In this document: positions 45,051 through 57,336 of the stretch, piece after piece
How the letters are laid out: the number at the start of each line of letters is the position of its first letter
Position numbering within the stretch: the first letter of the stretch is position 1
Source of the DNA: Phytophthora quininea
Lineage: Eukaryota > Oomycota > Peronosporomycetes > Peronosporales > Peronosporaceae
DNA: 64,000 bases
Direction of reading: 5' to 3'
Assembly: GCA_011947345.1 (NCBI GenBank)
Contig: JAAVTG010000593.1
Coordinates: forward strand, 62,001-126,000
Program-made: the position numbers and the translations under genes
The notes under the pieces: model-generated
What the model was told of the DNA's origin: nothing
Database searches by the model: none
Seen by the model: only the letters and a program-made list of their open reading frames with translations

Positions 45051-47750
45051 GAAGGATTAGATCACTGGAGTTGGTAGCACTCATATAGCGGAAACGTTTG
45101 TGGAAGCTCCTACCATTTGTTCAAACGTCCAAGGTCTTCTCCCGAGATCGCTGGAGTGAGTAGAGTCTGCGTAGCCAGAGAAGATCGACTTGATTAGTTT
45201 GTTATCGATTCCGGAATGAGCTCAAGAGCTCACTCCACCTGCCTTCTACGTGTCTGTTAAAAACATGCATTCCTAGTCAACTTATCGTACTCGAGTCTTA
45301 AAATGCCTTTTTACTGCTGTGCTGGCTTGATGTCGAAGCTCTCTTGCAACATTTAGTCGCATGCACACGAATTCCTACATAACCCCGTGGCAATCGCATT
45401 CTTCCTGTCTTCTGCTACTGCAACTGCAACTTCGACCCAGCGTCCTCGCCGAGTTTGGAGGATCTCATCACATCCCTCAAGGACATGGGACAGCATTCTA
45501 CGACGGGGCTGAGTTCTGCACAACTCATTGCAGTGATTGTCTTGAGCCTCTGGCCTTGCACCGGGCCTTGAAATCTTGTTGAATGCAGCCCACAGGGGTG
45601 CTCGGGGACCAACAATGGTAGTTCTCGTTGGGAAGGAGATCCAGAACTGAGATTGGAGTAGCAGCCTGCCAAGTTACCCGTACTTGTCCTGCTGGAGGTG
45701 CCGAGCGCTTGCGGCGCCTAGTCGGAAGCGCGCCAAAATTCAAATGTGCGTCTCTTCAAACAATTTGAGTATTACATACTAGTCACACACCAGAGTTTGG
45801 TGCAGAGCGACAGGGGCGTTTGGTCCCTGCACCCAACAACACGTTTGGGTTTCGAACCTCTTGCTTCGCTCGTCCTGTGTCCAGTGTCGATTCGCACCGA
45901 CCGCACCGTCCGTTCGTCGCTCGTCGTCGTTCGCCATCCACAGGATGCTAGTCATCGCTTCCCGTTCATCATCGTTCCGACGCATTTTTATTGCTCAATT
46001 TGGGGCTTCATACGCGTCCGTCTAAGACCTTCCGTCTAATATGGTTTGTTCCTGTTATTCTCTCTCTCTCTCCTTTTCTCTCCCGCTCAATCCCTCTCTC
46101 ATTGTCTGTACTACTGGGTAGTATTTTCGAGCGCGGCGCTGGTGTCTCCACTGCCGCCTGCCTCACGTTTTCGTGTGGTGGAGTTATCATCATCGTGTCT
46201 AACGCTGGTATTTCCGCCATTGCCGGACTTACGTCTGTTCGTGGTGTCATTCGTCGTGCTCAAACCACCGGCATTTATACCGTCGCTAGCCTCGCGTCTG
46301 TACGTGGTTTCGTTGTCATCATTCTTGGTTCGAATCATATTCTACCAGCCGCTTATCGACCACTACTCGCTCTGTGTCGTCGGCGCCGATATGTGCTGCG
46401 ATCACCACCGCTCACTGTCACTACACTCTTCTGTCTGATGTTGTACTGGGGCTCTTGTGGTCGTAGCGACTGCCTACTGAGCCGGTCACGTTCACTGTGC
46501 AAACATCTGTCGGTGAGTTTAAGGCGCCATTGCTGCCGTCGTTCTCGGTGTGCTGACCGTTATTACCGTCGTACACGTTTTTAGTCTACAGCGGGTTCAC
46601 CTGTTTTATTCGTCAACGCGCCCAAACCATGTACGTCTCCACGTCGTACCCGGCATCACCACCTATCGCCATTAGCGTCGCTGCTCGATAAGAACCCCGA
46701 TCCCGGTACGCACTCCCGTTGCTACTGCTTCCCGCATTGGCGTACGTAGTGAACCATCGACAGTCTGGTGCCACCCCTATCAGCTCTTATTTCATTCGTT
46801 GGTCTCCATTGCCAATCCACCGATCGATCACCGTTAACGAAGAAGTCGTGCTTTAAAGACAACTGCACACTTTGTATCAGCATCACTGCCATCGCGATAC
46901 TGTTCATCATCGTTCGTAAGACTTAGTGGGCCATAAGTTGCTCCCGCAGGTTCGGTCAAGGTGGTATTCACTGTCGGTGACACCGTAGTTCCTTCTCGCG
47001 CTGCGGTTTGTGGTCATCTCTTCTGTACGACGCGTGCCATCCGTGTTCGTGGAGCACGTTGCACCCAGCAACATCACTCACTCGCGCTCTCATCATTCCA
47101 CTGCGTTGGCCAGTAATTGCGCCGGCTTGTCGTCGCCGTTCTGCTGTTTCGACTCGTGGTGTGTTTGCTGTCCCAAATTGGTCTCCACGCCATCTGCGGT
47201 TGTGAACCCGTCACTCCTCATCGATCCGTTCCACTAGTTTTCCCTGGTGTCGAGCCTATCGTCGTGCTCGTAAAGACCAACGTCTCACTCAGTGCCATAC
47301 TCGTTGGCGCAGGCACGGCCACCACTAGTTAGGCGCTGGGCATGTCAGTCATCGTTGCTGTCGAGGTCCAGCTCGCTTCCATCCCATTCTGTTGGGCGCT
47401 ACTGTGGTGTAGGAATCCACTGAACTTTCGCTAATGCAGCAGCGAGTTTCCGCACACAACAATACCCCTTCCAGAACGGTAGGCGAATGTTGGGGCGTAA
47501 TCTGAAGGGACCAGATTTGACCCTGCCCGAGCCGGTGTGTCTTCCGCTCACTGACTCTTGCTAGCAATATACATGAGCGTAACAGGCACGAACTTTCGCT
47601 TGTACGCCTAAACACTATCTCACTCAAACTAAACCCCGTGGCACCAACAAAGAAGGTTGTCTAGTCCCGTGGACTCTCTTACGGGGCGCCGGAGTATAAC
47701 CCCGGCCGGAAGTCACGTTGGAATGCAACTCTAGCACTCCACACAAGGGT
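45051..47750. other. Non-coding, pyrimidine-rich and 3-periodic
   Basis: From about 45880 the plus strand is rich in C/T with frequent GTC/CGTC steps, making long but domainless open frames on both strands (for example 45991-46584). A short CT microsatellite is at 46060-46072. I find no start context, signal peptide or domain. The repeating composition suggests a decayed minisatellite or transposon spacer. Confidence 0.4.
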
Positions 47751-48095
47751 TGTGTCACCCAACCCCTATTAAGGGCCAACCCAAAATACACTCTAACTAC
47801 CACTCTTCACTCTTGGCCTGACCAAACGAGCACTTACTTCACGAAGGTCTGTGTTCGCCGGCAGGCATAACCCAACACAAAGGGCAAGGTGCTTACCTAG
47901 GCCGCTTGGGAAGTCGGGGGAAATATCTGCTCTGTTTGTATCGCCCTCGCGGGCTCTTACTCTCTCTGAATCTACTCTTCCCGATGATTCTATACAAATA
48001 CCAAGTGAAATATGGTCGGTGCTAGCAGGGCCACTCATTCAGCCTAGCAACCAGACGAACCTTCGGAGTAGTGACCTCCTCGGTATAGTGGCACA
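47751..48095 (+). mobile_element. Candidate solo LTR (345 bp)
   Basis: It begins TGTGTCAC and ends GTGGCACA, so the ends are TG...CA with an 8-bp inverted terminal repeat (7 of 8). The 5' start TGTGTCACCCAACCCC, followed by GGGCCAACCC, resembles Gypsy-type LTRs of Phytophthora (from memory). No clean 5-bp target duplication was found (AGGGT on the left, CAGGG on the right) and no second LTR is in the window. Strand is arbitrary. Confidence 0.4.
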
Positions 48096-49260
48096 CAGGG
48101 TAGCGACACCCTGAGGTTAACGAACCTTCGTCTGATCCTGGGATTGGCCCAAATTGGCATCTTGATTCCACCAACAGGGAAGGCGATAGTTGGCTGCCGC
48201 GATCCTTTGGAGAATCGCTACATCACACTACCGTGGTCGTCATTGTCTGCATCGTTATCATCACGGCTTTGACTTTGGGCACTAGCACTGTCGACTCCAC
48301 GCCGTCGGAAAGTGTTGCTTCATGTCCTTCTACCGCGGCGCTCCGAGCGGTCGCCGTGGTCTCGCGTCCTCTCAGACCACTCGCTACATTGGACGCTGAA
48401 GGCCGTCATCTCGGCCGTTGCCATCCGTCAATGTCGCGGTGCCCTCATCTGTGTCGCTTCCGGTATCACCGTCGATGCCGCCGTGATCGCTGTCGCTAGG
48501 GGCGACGTCAGTGGTGGTAGTAGTAGTCGTACTCGTATCGTTACCACCATCATTACACGGTTCCTCGCCCAATCATCTCGGCTTCAGAATCACTATAAAT
48601 CATTGTGGTGACTGCTCCCACCCTTCTTGATCTCCGTATCGTTCGTTTTCGGAGTAGCCCTGTATGACCACCATGCAATATGTCGCGAGTTGTTTCCTTT
48701 GGCTTGTCGGATATCACGGATCGCTGTTTTAGTTCGTGGTGGTGGTAGTGGTGGTGGTGGTGTGTGTGGGGGGAGAGGGTCCACCCCTGTTCGTGTTCAT
48801 CGACTACAACAGTGTCAACATCGCTGGCCCCGGATTGGGAATTGCCCAACCCGCGCCTGTTCCGTCGTCCCAACGTCTCCGCTCCCTATTTCGTACATTT
48901 GTTCGCTCATACTACCGATGGCTCTCAGCTTGCGGCCGTCGCCGCCAATTCGGAACTTGCGCTTTCTTCGGCCAACTTGTAAGTGACTGCTCTGTTCTTC
49001 GTGCTGCTCCAGTTCCAGCTCCCGCATGGCGGTCTCGTGTCAGTTGTCGTGTACTACTGACTCTACCAGACCGAAAACGAAACGAAAGCCTCCCGTTTTG
49101 TAAATTAGCTCACACTAGTTTTTATGCCATTAAATTGACGCTTTTCTAAGAGAAGTGGGGACTGTGGTGTAGCGGGATTTATCAAAATCCGCTTCCACTG
49201 CGCCCAGACACCGACTAACGGAGGGGATACTCCGATATCCGTGGGGATGCTGAAGTGTGC
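48096..49260. other. Non-coding, 3-periodic sequence
   Basis: The composition is the same as 46-47.7 kb, with a (GGT)n-like microsatellite inside. No gene is recognised. Confidence 0.4.
48736..48774 (+). repeat. GGT/GT microsatellite
   Basis: An impure run of GGT units passes into GTGTGTGGGGGG. Confidence 0.7.
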
Positions 49261-50130
49261 TCACCTTGTGTACCCGTCGGCGGGCTGGATCTGCTCTTCA
49301 GGTGCTTCGAGGATGCTTGATCTATCAAGATCAAACGTCTTGGCGGGACGTGGGAGGTCAGGAGCAGCGCGGGAATCTTCACTCTGCGTCCTTGAATATT
49401 TGCCAGACCAGTAATCGCTTGGATCTACTTGGATCTGGGGCCTCGATCTTAGATCCAGGTGGGGGGTTGCCTTGAGGGGTGTGTGGTCTTCCTTTTCCTT
49501 ACTTGACGCTTCCAATAGCGTGATCTTGGGGATTGAGGGTCGATCAGTCGTCCTGGCCAAGTAGTAACTCCAGTAGACTTCGGATCTGCACTTGGTACTA
49601 GTGGATCCAGGCTGCGAGTGGATCTGGCCAATATACTATCCAGATCACCCGAGCACTGCTTGATCCGCGGTGATCCCGACGTAGCTGGACTGGGCCAATG
49701 TAGATCCCGTAGTCTTAGGCGCTAGGAAGGGCACTTGTGGTGTACTAGGCAAATTCGGCTCTGTATTAAGCAAATGATGAGTGGATCCATTGGAGATCCC
49801 ATCCCAAAACCTATCGTCTGCACCATTTCTATACCTTCCGCTGGATGTTGTCGCTTGATCAGTCCTCTGATGCGCCAGATCCACGCCTGGAACGGCCTTG
49901 GTTGCAGATCCGGGCTGCCCACGTCTGGATCCAGTGTTTCCGCGATGTACCCGTGTCTGATCCGGGGATCTGAGTCCGGATCCAGCATACTGCGTTGCAG
50001 ATCCGGACCCCTACGCTTGGATCCACTGCTCCCGCAGTGTACCCATGTCTGATCCGGGGATCTGAGTCCGGCTCCGGCATGCTGGGCTCCCATATCGCCC
50101 CATTTCCGGGAAAGCACTTCACCACAGGAC
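49261..50130 (+). repeat. GATC-dense minisatellite-like block
   Basis: By direct count about 31 GATC tetramers occur in this 0.87-kb stretch, against about 3-4 expected in random sequence. Many sit in GGATCC or GATCCGG contexts. They stop abruptly after about 50147. A two-unit tandem repeat of 93 bp lies inside (49902 and 49995). Open frames here are by-products of the repeat. Confidence 0.75.
49902..50087 (+). repeat. Tandem duplication, 2 x 93 bp
   Basis: Both units start TTGCAGATCCGG and contain TGTCTGATCCGGGGATCTGA. They differ at scattered positions. Confidence 0.75.
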
Positions 50131-50149
50131 AGTGGCACGATCGGATCCG

Positions 50150-51599
50150 AGTTCGTTATTTAATTATCGTAGGTCAAACATTGCATTCCGAGCCAAGTTG
50201 CTGTGATTTTTTATAGATAAAATGAAAATATCGTTCGATTGGAGTTATTTTCACGTGACGTCGTTGATCTTGAGCTTTCTGTGCCGTATCTAGTTGTCTA
50301 ATCAAAATAATAAGTGTTTCTGAACAGACAATATGTCAAAAACATACCATAGTTGGTTATTTTGAGTTTGTTTTCTTCAAGAAGACATTTTCAGCGGCGT
50401 ATCTAAAGCGCTACACTCGACTACACAGCTTAACGCAAATGTTTAGGTAATATTGAAAGCCCTGTGATCGGACGTGCATAACTAGTTTTGGCGAAGATGC
50501 CATCACTTCAACAAAACACTTCGAGACAAACCGACATATTTTCAAACTTGCCACCTCCTACAAATCATGTAGTATAAGTTGAATGGACGCTGTTCTGCGG
50601 CGAGACCTAGCCCACCATGTCTTTTTATACTATGCCATGATGTTTGGCACAGTTTAACGATGGCTCATATCTTTTGGTAAAATTAATGTTCGACCCAGTA
50701 CGAAAAATGGTCTAGTTGGGTGAGGCAATCACTGCTAAAAGGTAAGCAATCGCTACCTAGAGATCATTTTCATTGATCAAGCCGCTCCTGTCGTCGGTGT
50801 CCTTGTCGTGTTCTCGAGTTCCGTCGAGATATCGTTTTCACGCTACTCCGCAAGCGCTACAATAAAATAAATGGATGGAGTTCGTTGTCAGCGGTAGGTG
50901 ATTTTGGGCCAAAAAATAATAGCGAAAGCTCGTGATAAGCGTCTCAGTCTTCGCAATAACGATTGCGCGTGTACTTGACGATGCAAAATAGAAAGTGATC
51001 ATGTTAGTTAAGACTTCCTGCTACTCGCTAGCCTATGAGCTATTCTAGAACACTCGAAGCCTCGCCACACAAATCCTCTGCTGTGCGAGTTGCTGCTGTC
51101 CTGTCCGTGTAGATTGTAGCAAATCGTCTTCTAAAACTTCGACATTCGCAGCTCTTGTGAGCGAGCTGTGGACGACATACCACGTTTCAGAATTCTGATA
51201 ATCCTGATTATTTGGAATCGGGTGGGGCACTACTAGAGGGTGGGGTACTATAGCTGAAAAATGAGGTTGGTGTACTATTGAAGGGATGGGGGCACTCTAC
51301 AAGTAGTACGTATTTCATGCGGAACCCCCGCGGAAGTTTCAATTTTGAACTATGCTGGAAATGCGCGAGCAAACGGGCCCTGTTTAATATGATGTAACGA
51401 TTTCAACAGGGTATAAGTTCTGCATGGGGTCTGTAGTACAGAACAACCAAACGAGTAGACACATCCCAAAGAATGCTTACGTCCTGAAACTAAACTCCCG
51501 CAATCTCTTTGAGTCTTTGCAGTCAACCACGTCCAACGAGCCACCGCCGCACGCAATTCCTATTCACCATCTTCAATAGGTGAGGCAGAATCAATTTGG
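50150..51599. other. AT-richer intergenic sequence
   Basis: No gene is recognised. The right end (about 51450-51600) is similar to 40028-40165, the region upstream of RxLR copy 1, so the duplication includes upstream sequence. Confidence 0.5.
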
Positions 51600-51939
51600 C
51601 GACTTTCAACCTACGCATTACTCAACGACACTATAATTAATGAGTAGAACGCACTCAGAAGAAGATCAAGCTCCGTGTGAAAGGAAAATTGCACGACTTG
51701 ATCTCTAAAGCAAAAGCGTCTAATGGATAGGACCCATTGAATTTTGCAAATTAAAACTATTCGAGCACTTTCAGAAAGCAAAACGCTATCGAGCTACCGA
51801 ATGTTGTCACCAACCTGCACATCTCAACTCCCTCTCGTACGGCTGAGCTGTGAAGGCAAACCGGCTCGTGGAGAAGTCGTTGTCCAAGATTTACTTGTGG
51901 CTGGGGCCATAGAATTCCTCCCTCGTCGCGTTTCAGAGA

Positions 51940-51955
51940 TCATTTATCAATTTGC
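51940..51955 (+). promoter_or_regulatory. Oomycete Inr+FPR core promoter, RxLR copy 2
   Basis: TCATTTATCAATTTGC is identical to the copy 1 site and lies 31 nt before the ATG at 51987. Confidence 0.75.
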
Positions 51956-51986
51956 AGCCAAACTCCCGCCTCGATCAAAATTCGCC

Positions 51987-52504
51987 ATGCGTCTGACTGG
52001 AATCGTCCTCGTTGCTGCATCCGTCCTGCTGTCAAGCTTCGACGATGTCTCAGCCGGTGCGCTCGTCCAAACGGGTACTACGAACTCGGTCCAAGCGCCT
52101 CGGTTCCTCCGATCGACGACGACAACGGAGGAGGAAGACTCGGACGACGACGCATACTCGGCTGACGAAGAAAGAGCTCCTCTGATCGATCCGGTCGTGG
52201 GCAAAATCCCAAGCACAGTGAACCGGTTGACAACTGCCGACGGCAAAAACTCTCCAAGACTCTCGACTATGCCATCAAGAACTGGCAGCTCCAAAGCCAG
52301 GCCAGCAAGACGTTCAGAGATATCGAATCCAAGGGGTGGACTCCGGCGAAAGTGGCGGACAAGTTCGACATTAAGTGGAAGGTGGAGAACTTGTCGCCGA
52401 GTATGTTGGATCATGACGAGGGCTACCACTTTTGGCGCCAGTTTATAAAGTACTGGGGCAAGGCCCACCCCGTCAAGAACCCTGTCAAGGTTAGGGTGGA
52501 CTAG
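51987..52504 (+). CDS. RxLR effector gene, copy 2 (frame change at an A5 run)
   Basis: Same architecture as copy 1: signal peptide, RFLR at 39-42, acidic stretch, DEER, then the frame change at the A5 run 52245-52249 and an effector-like tail in the -1 frame to 52502-52504. In the tail it differs from copy 1 by five amino-acid changes and only about two silent ones. The upstream region is nearly identical to copy 1 back to about 51780. The cassette ends right after the stop, and no ankyrin gene follows. Confidence 0.8.
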
Positions 52505-52746
52505 TTTTGTCAAGGTGAGTAGAAAGCTGAGATCACATGAGATATTCAATAAAACTGTGGTTAGCACCTTCCGTTTGCTTTCGACAGCACTTAGGTTCTT
52601 CTTTGCTTTCGTTGGTCCTCTGTAGTCTCAAACGATACAAGTTGGCTTGAAATGATTGATTAACGAGTTGGCGGGTTCTCTGTAGCTTAAACAATTTATC
52701 TAATCACGACTCCATTCGCAGAATGCAGCTAAACTCGCGGGATCCG
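52505..52746. other. Short intergenic sequence
   Basis: No gene is seen. It contains the 3' flank of the minus-strand LINE. Confidence 0.4.
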
Positions 52747-52864
52747 AATACTCTGCGGCCGTTCGAGTAGAATGTTATTCGGAGGATCAAACCCCAATTG
52801 CCGGACAAGTTCTGCAATCGCAATGAAGATCCGTCGCATGCTGGTAAATGAATTGGTAGTGCAT

Positions 52865-52882
52865 CTTAAAGGAACTTTGCAG
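52865..52882 (+). repeat. Target-site duplication of the nested LINE, left
   Basis: CTTAAAGGAACTTTGCAG is identical to 54183-54200. It is part of the outer LINE's coding sequence (LQSSFK on the minus strand). Confidence 0.9.
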
Positions 52883-54182
52883 TGCTACCTTTGTGGTGGA
52901 GACACTTGCTACGGGAGTGGAACAGAATTGAATGGCCAGCCCCGGAGTCGATTCACTACAGCAGAAGAAAAACACTGCAGAAGGCGTTATTCACCCCAAT
53001 TTGGTTGAGCAAGTTGCCTGAATTTCAGGTACTGGATCGCGAAGTCCAGCAAGTCCGGCAAAGCCCCTGGGGTCAGGGTCAAACGCCTTCCGAGCGCTCT
53101 GTCGGGAACTGGCAAAACATCAAAAGTTATGTTTTGCCGACTTTCTGGATGCCAATCGCGACTGGCCGTCGTCAACGGCATTTTCACGGACGTCTGCTCC
53201 GAGATTCATCCAATACTTGGGACGAAAGTGCTTCCGCATGACATTTTCGTGCTCTACCATCAAATGAGCCGATTATTTCATCGCTTACTACCGCATCCAG
53301 ACGAAGGAGGAATGCAGGAAGTAAGAAGTACGAATTCACCACCGATATTTGGAATCAAGCTAAGCAGCTGTCTCCCAACAGAACCAACTACGCGATTCTT
53401 CCCAAATTTGCGATCGCAAGATTGGAAGGTGATTCTCCAGCAAGTTCCGTAGTTGATGCATCATCCGATGGAAGACCTGGGGTGTCCTCGACAAAGGATT
53501 CATGAAACCTTGTCCAGCGTGATTTCTCTACGTGGATATCTACTGCCGGTAATTCATGATGTGATAGTACGAATGTGCTTCGGAGACCTCACAGTCGGCT
53601 CACGACTATACTTCCTCAGAGAACTAAATCCTACCTTCCAAAACTGCGTTCGTCCGGAATGCCAGGATATCGAAACGGTAGAACACTGTTTTTCACGTGC
53701 CCGTCATTAGAACCAATGTGGAGCGAACTGTGGAGCCGGTGGTCGACGTTCTTTTGCGTCGATCTAAGCTGGAGGTTGCTACTCTTCCCAAGATTGCAAG
53801 ACCTCCGTAGGAACTGGAAAAGTGAGCACAAAGAACTGATACTTCTATGGAGGATCTACACAGCGATAGTGTTTCACGCAACATGGCGGCTCAGGAACGA
53901 CATTCATTTCCAGGAAACGACAGCTGAAGTGCCAAATATTCTCAATCTGCTGAACTCGTTCAAGATGCACTACCAATTCCTCTACCAACACGCACATGAG
54001 CTTCATTGCAACCGCGCTACTGTGGTCTGCGTGCTGCAACAACTTGGCGTTGATCCGCCAGAAAATAATCTCCCGGAACCCATGCACCACTTGTGGACGA
54101 CACGAACGTAACTCTCACGGATAGATAGCTTAACACCTTCAGACGAGAAATCCGCTAAACAGTTAATCAATTCAATTTCCTC
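52883..54182 (+). mobile_element. Nested 5'-truncated LINE (plus), 1.3 kb
   Basis: It codes for the same post-RT region (MLPLWWRHLLREWNRIEWPA), the zinc-binding tail (CVRPECQDIETVEHCF, about 53650) and WRLLLFPRLQDLRRNW, and ends with the family 3' end (CGAGAAATCCGCTAAACAG, about 54144). It is bracketed by a perfect 18-bp target-site duplication. It carries many stops. Confidence 0.85.
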
Positions 54183-54200
54183 CTTAAAGGAACTTTGCAG
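54183..54200 (+). repeat. Target-site duplication of the nested LINE, right
   Basis: Exact match to 52865-52882. Confidence 0.9.
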
Positions 54201-55528
54201 ATTAGCAACGTTAGGCATTTCTGCCTCCGTCTCACGGAAATGAATGTCGTTTCGCAATCTCCATGTGGCGTGGAAAACAATAGCAGTTTGCACTTTCCAA
54301 AGAAGCAGCAATTCTTTTGCTTCTCTCTCCACCTTGTGCGGATATCTTGTAGCTTTGGAAAAGCAACAGCCGCCAGCTTAGAGATGGTCGGAAGACTGAT
54401 GACCACGGAGCCCACACTTGGCGCCACATTTCTTTCAAGGCTGGGCACGTATAAAAGCAGTGCTCAACCGTTTCGATAGCTTGACACGTAGGACGAACAC
54501 ATTGTTGAATGTTTGGGTCCAGTGATCTCAGAAAGTAAAGCCGCGAGCCCACAGTCAAATCACCAAAGTACAGGCGCAGCATTATGTCATGGACCACAGA
54601 TAGGAGAAACCCACGAAGTGATAGGAAGCTCGACAATGTTTGATGAACGCGTTGTCTAGGGCACCCTAAATCTTCTATCGGATGATGATCCATATCTGGT
54701 ACTTTTTGAAGGAGTTTTGTCCAATCTTGAAGTCGCAAGTATGGGAAGAAGCGCGCCTCTGGCTCAGTTGGAACCAATTCATTAACTTTCACTCCAAATA
54801 CTGGTGGTGTGTTTGAAATTGCCACGCCCCCAGCTTCAGGATGCAGTAGAACACGATAAAAACTTGCGTCAACTGATGATAAAGTCGAAATATATCGTGC
54901 AGAACAATTTGGGATCCACGGGTAGGATGAAGCGCTGAACATACTTTAGTGAAAAAAGTAGTGGACGACGGCCAACAGCGATTACCATCCAGGAAGTCTG
55001 CAAAACACCAAAATTGGTGTTCTGCAAGTGCGTGGCACAAATTGCGAAATTTTATGGATCCTGCGCCAAGCGGCTTCGAGAATCTTGTGGCTCCGCGAGC
55101 GTACAAAAAGTGAAACGCTGGTACCTTGCTCCACCATATCGGGCTAGATAGCACGAACTGCAACGTACTGGTTCTACTTTGGTGTAAAGACGTTCGACTT
55201 GGCCATTGAATACGGTTCCACTCCTTCAAAACATGCCGCCACCACAAGGGAAGCATTGTAGTCCTCCATCCTGCTGGCTTCGGAGGTTCTTGGAGCAGAA
55301 AATCACCCGAAGCAGGTCGCGCGAATTTGCCATATCGTCGTTGGAGCATTGCCAACAGTGGGCGATACCATCATCTGTAGGAGTAGCAGCGCTAATCGTA
55401 GCAACAATTTTCTGCAGAAGTTGGAAGTGCTGACGCTGGATAATCATCTTGGCTGCAATTGGATTGCAACCAGTTGGCCACGGACAAAGGCATGTGGTCA
55501 CGTGAGCTGATCAAAGTTGCATTGCATC

Positions 55529-57336
55529 TTTCAGTACAGCTTGTCGGGTGCAGGTATTTCACCTCCTCTAGCTGATCCCCCACTAGCCGCTCCTGCCAAG
55601 GCTTCTGCGGTATTTCTCACCAAGGATCGCTTGTGAAGCCACTCCACGACATGTAGTTGGCCCATTGCCGCAACCGTGAGTATTGTTGTTGCCGTGCAAC
55701 CCGCGACACTGTTCCCATGCAGCCATTTCAGTATCTCCACCCGCCCAGCAGCAGCTTCATCCATCGCATTAGTCGTGCACCTTCCGAGCGAGACGCAAGC
55801 AGGAGTTTCAAAATCTTGAGCTTCGTCTCCCAGCGTTCCTGCAATTGGCTTTCGAGAACATTCCAAGTCGCAAGGTAGCAGATGCCTTCTAACTGTAAAC
55901 AGGTTTCGGCCGTTGTCCATTGCGGCACGTGTACACCCCTCCGAGCGATTCTCCAGCAAAAACCATTTCACACTTTCGAGATGACCGCGACCTACAGCAT
56001 AATCCATGGAGTTGGTCGTACATCCTTCCGCCCTATTCACATGCAACCACTTGACAACATTTAAATGGCCATACGCGGCCGCAGTGTCCATACCGGCGCG
56101 TATACATCGTAGACCAGGGTCATTCCAGTTATGTAGCAATAGGTCGACGTTGTGCAGGAACTGAAATACCTCTAGCTGACTCTCGCAAGCAGGGACGTCC
56201 ATGGCAGCATTCGGGACATCATTGTTGTCAGTATTTCTTCGGTGTCAGCGTCCCGACAGAGCTCTTGGAAATAGTGCCCATGCAACCACCGAACTACAGC
56301 GAGCTCCACTTAAATGCCGCCGAGTGCATGGCTTGTAACGCCCCGTGCACAATTTGAAGCTGTCTCCTTCGCATGAGCAGCCACTGCAGGACAGGAAGAG
56401 CACCTCGGTTACTAGCCCGTACGACAGTGCGAATGGAAGCGATACTGTTGTCTCTTGTCCAGAAATCCGACACGACCCAGTCGCCGAAGTCGAGAGCGGC
56501 GAAGTCCGCCACATAGAGGAGATTTTCGTGGACCATGTCGTTCGTGTTTCCAAGGCCCCTTTCGATTAAATAGCGGACCACTTTGTCTCGACGATACCAA
56601 AACCCCTCATCGGAGGTTCCCTCAGTCAAGTGATCATGTGTCACCACTACAACGTCCACACCAAAACCTTTAGCCACGAACCACTGGACCATGTCCAGAT
56701 CCGCAAACGTCACAAGTTGCTTTCTAGTCGCTCTCCAGTCCTCAGTCTCCCTGCAAGCCACACGACAACGTCCCGATGATTTCTAGACGCTGCCTCGTGG
56801 ATGCAATAGCCGCCCCAAACCACTGGAGTCCGCTGCTGTTCTTCCACAAATGCCTATGACCACGGCAGTCTCTGGATGGACAGGCCATCCCTGGAAAGGA
56901 GTCAACAGCTACTGCACCAGTCGCAGGTCTCGGCGGTTGATGGCATGTCCGTAGTTGAACTGTCAGCGACAGAAAGTTCTTTCGCTCTCGGGAGTCATCG
57001 CTCCAGTCCATCGGTTGGCATGACGATCTCGTGTCCAAATCATCTCCGCCAACGACAACGAACCGATTGGACGCACCCAACACGCCAGCATCAGCGGAAT
57101 GTCGGCCACCAGGAAGTTCGATACGATGGCGTTAACGATCTCGGGAGCGTCTGGAAGCACTAACTTGACGACCAGGAGCTGCAGCATGTGTCTGATTGTT
57201 TCGTGGGCGTCAAACGGAAGAATGACTCGGTTCGATATCTAGAAGTCTGCAGTTAGAGGTTTTGGAGAAGCAATGGCGAGGCGCTCTCCTGAAATATATG
57301 TCGAATTGTGGTCGACTGGGCTCTGCGTAGCGGCAT
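55529..57336 (-). pseudogene. Ankyrin-repeat gene, copy B
   Basis: The start at 57336 (MPLRRAQSTT) gives a 27-codon opening frame with an early stop at 57253-57255. Coding resumes in shifted frames with ANSFLVADI-type sequence (57187-56963), LDMVQWFVAKGFGVDVVVV (about 56690), ALPVLQWLLMRRRQL and degenerate oomycete ankyrin units (AAAYGHLNVVKWLHVNRAEG, GRGHLESVKWFLLENRSEG, MGQLHVVEWLHKRS). Homology ends at 55529 against a LINE. These GHLxVVKWL repeats are the common oomycete ankyrin type. Several frame breaks make it a likely pseudogene. Confidence 0.7.

Larger units (their letters stand above)
52747..55528 (-). mobile_element. LINE fragment (minus), split by a second LINE
   Basis: The outer element reads from 55528 down to 54184 and resumes at 52882 down to about 52747. 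It has post-RT sequence (MLPLWWRHVLKEWNRIQWPS, about 55235), a zinc-binding tail (CVRPTCQAIETVEHCFYTCP, about 54490) and PNVANLQSSFK, which continues directly as MHYQFIYQHATDLHCDC on the far side of the inserted LINE. At its 5' side (55528) it abuts the 3' end of ankyrin copy B. Confidence 0.8.

Noticed and set aside
45991..46584. Open frame of 197 codons
   Set aside because: No start context, domain or signal. The same region is open on the other strand because of repeat-like composition.
51045..51230. Short minus-strand frame with an effector-like look
   Set aside because: No signal peptide, no RxLR-dEER order and no promoter element.
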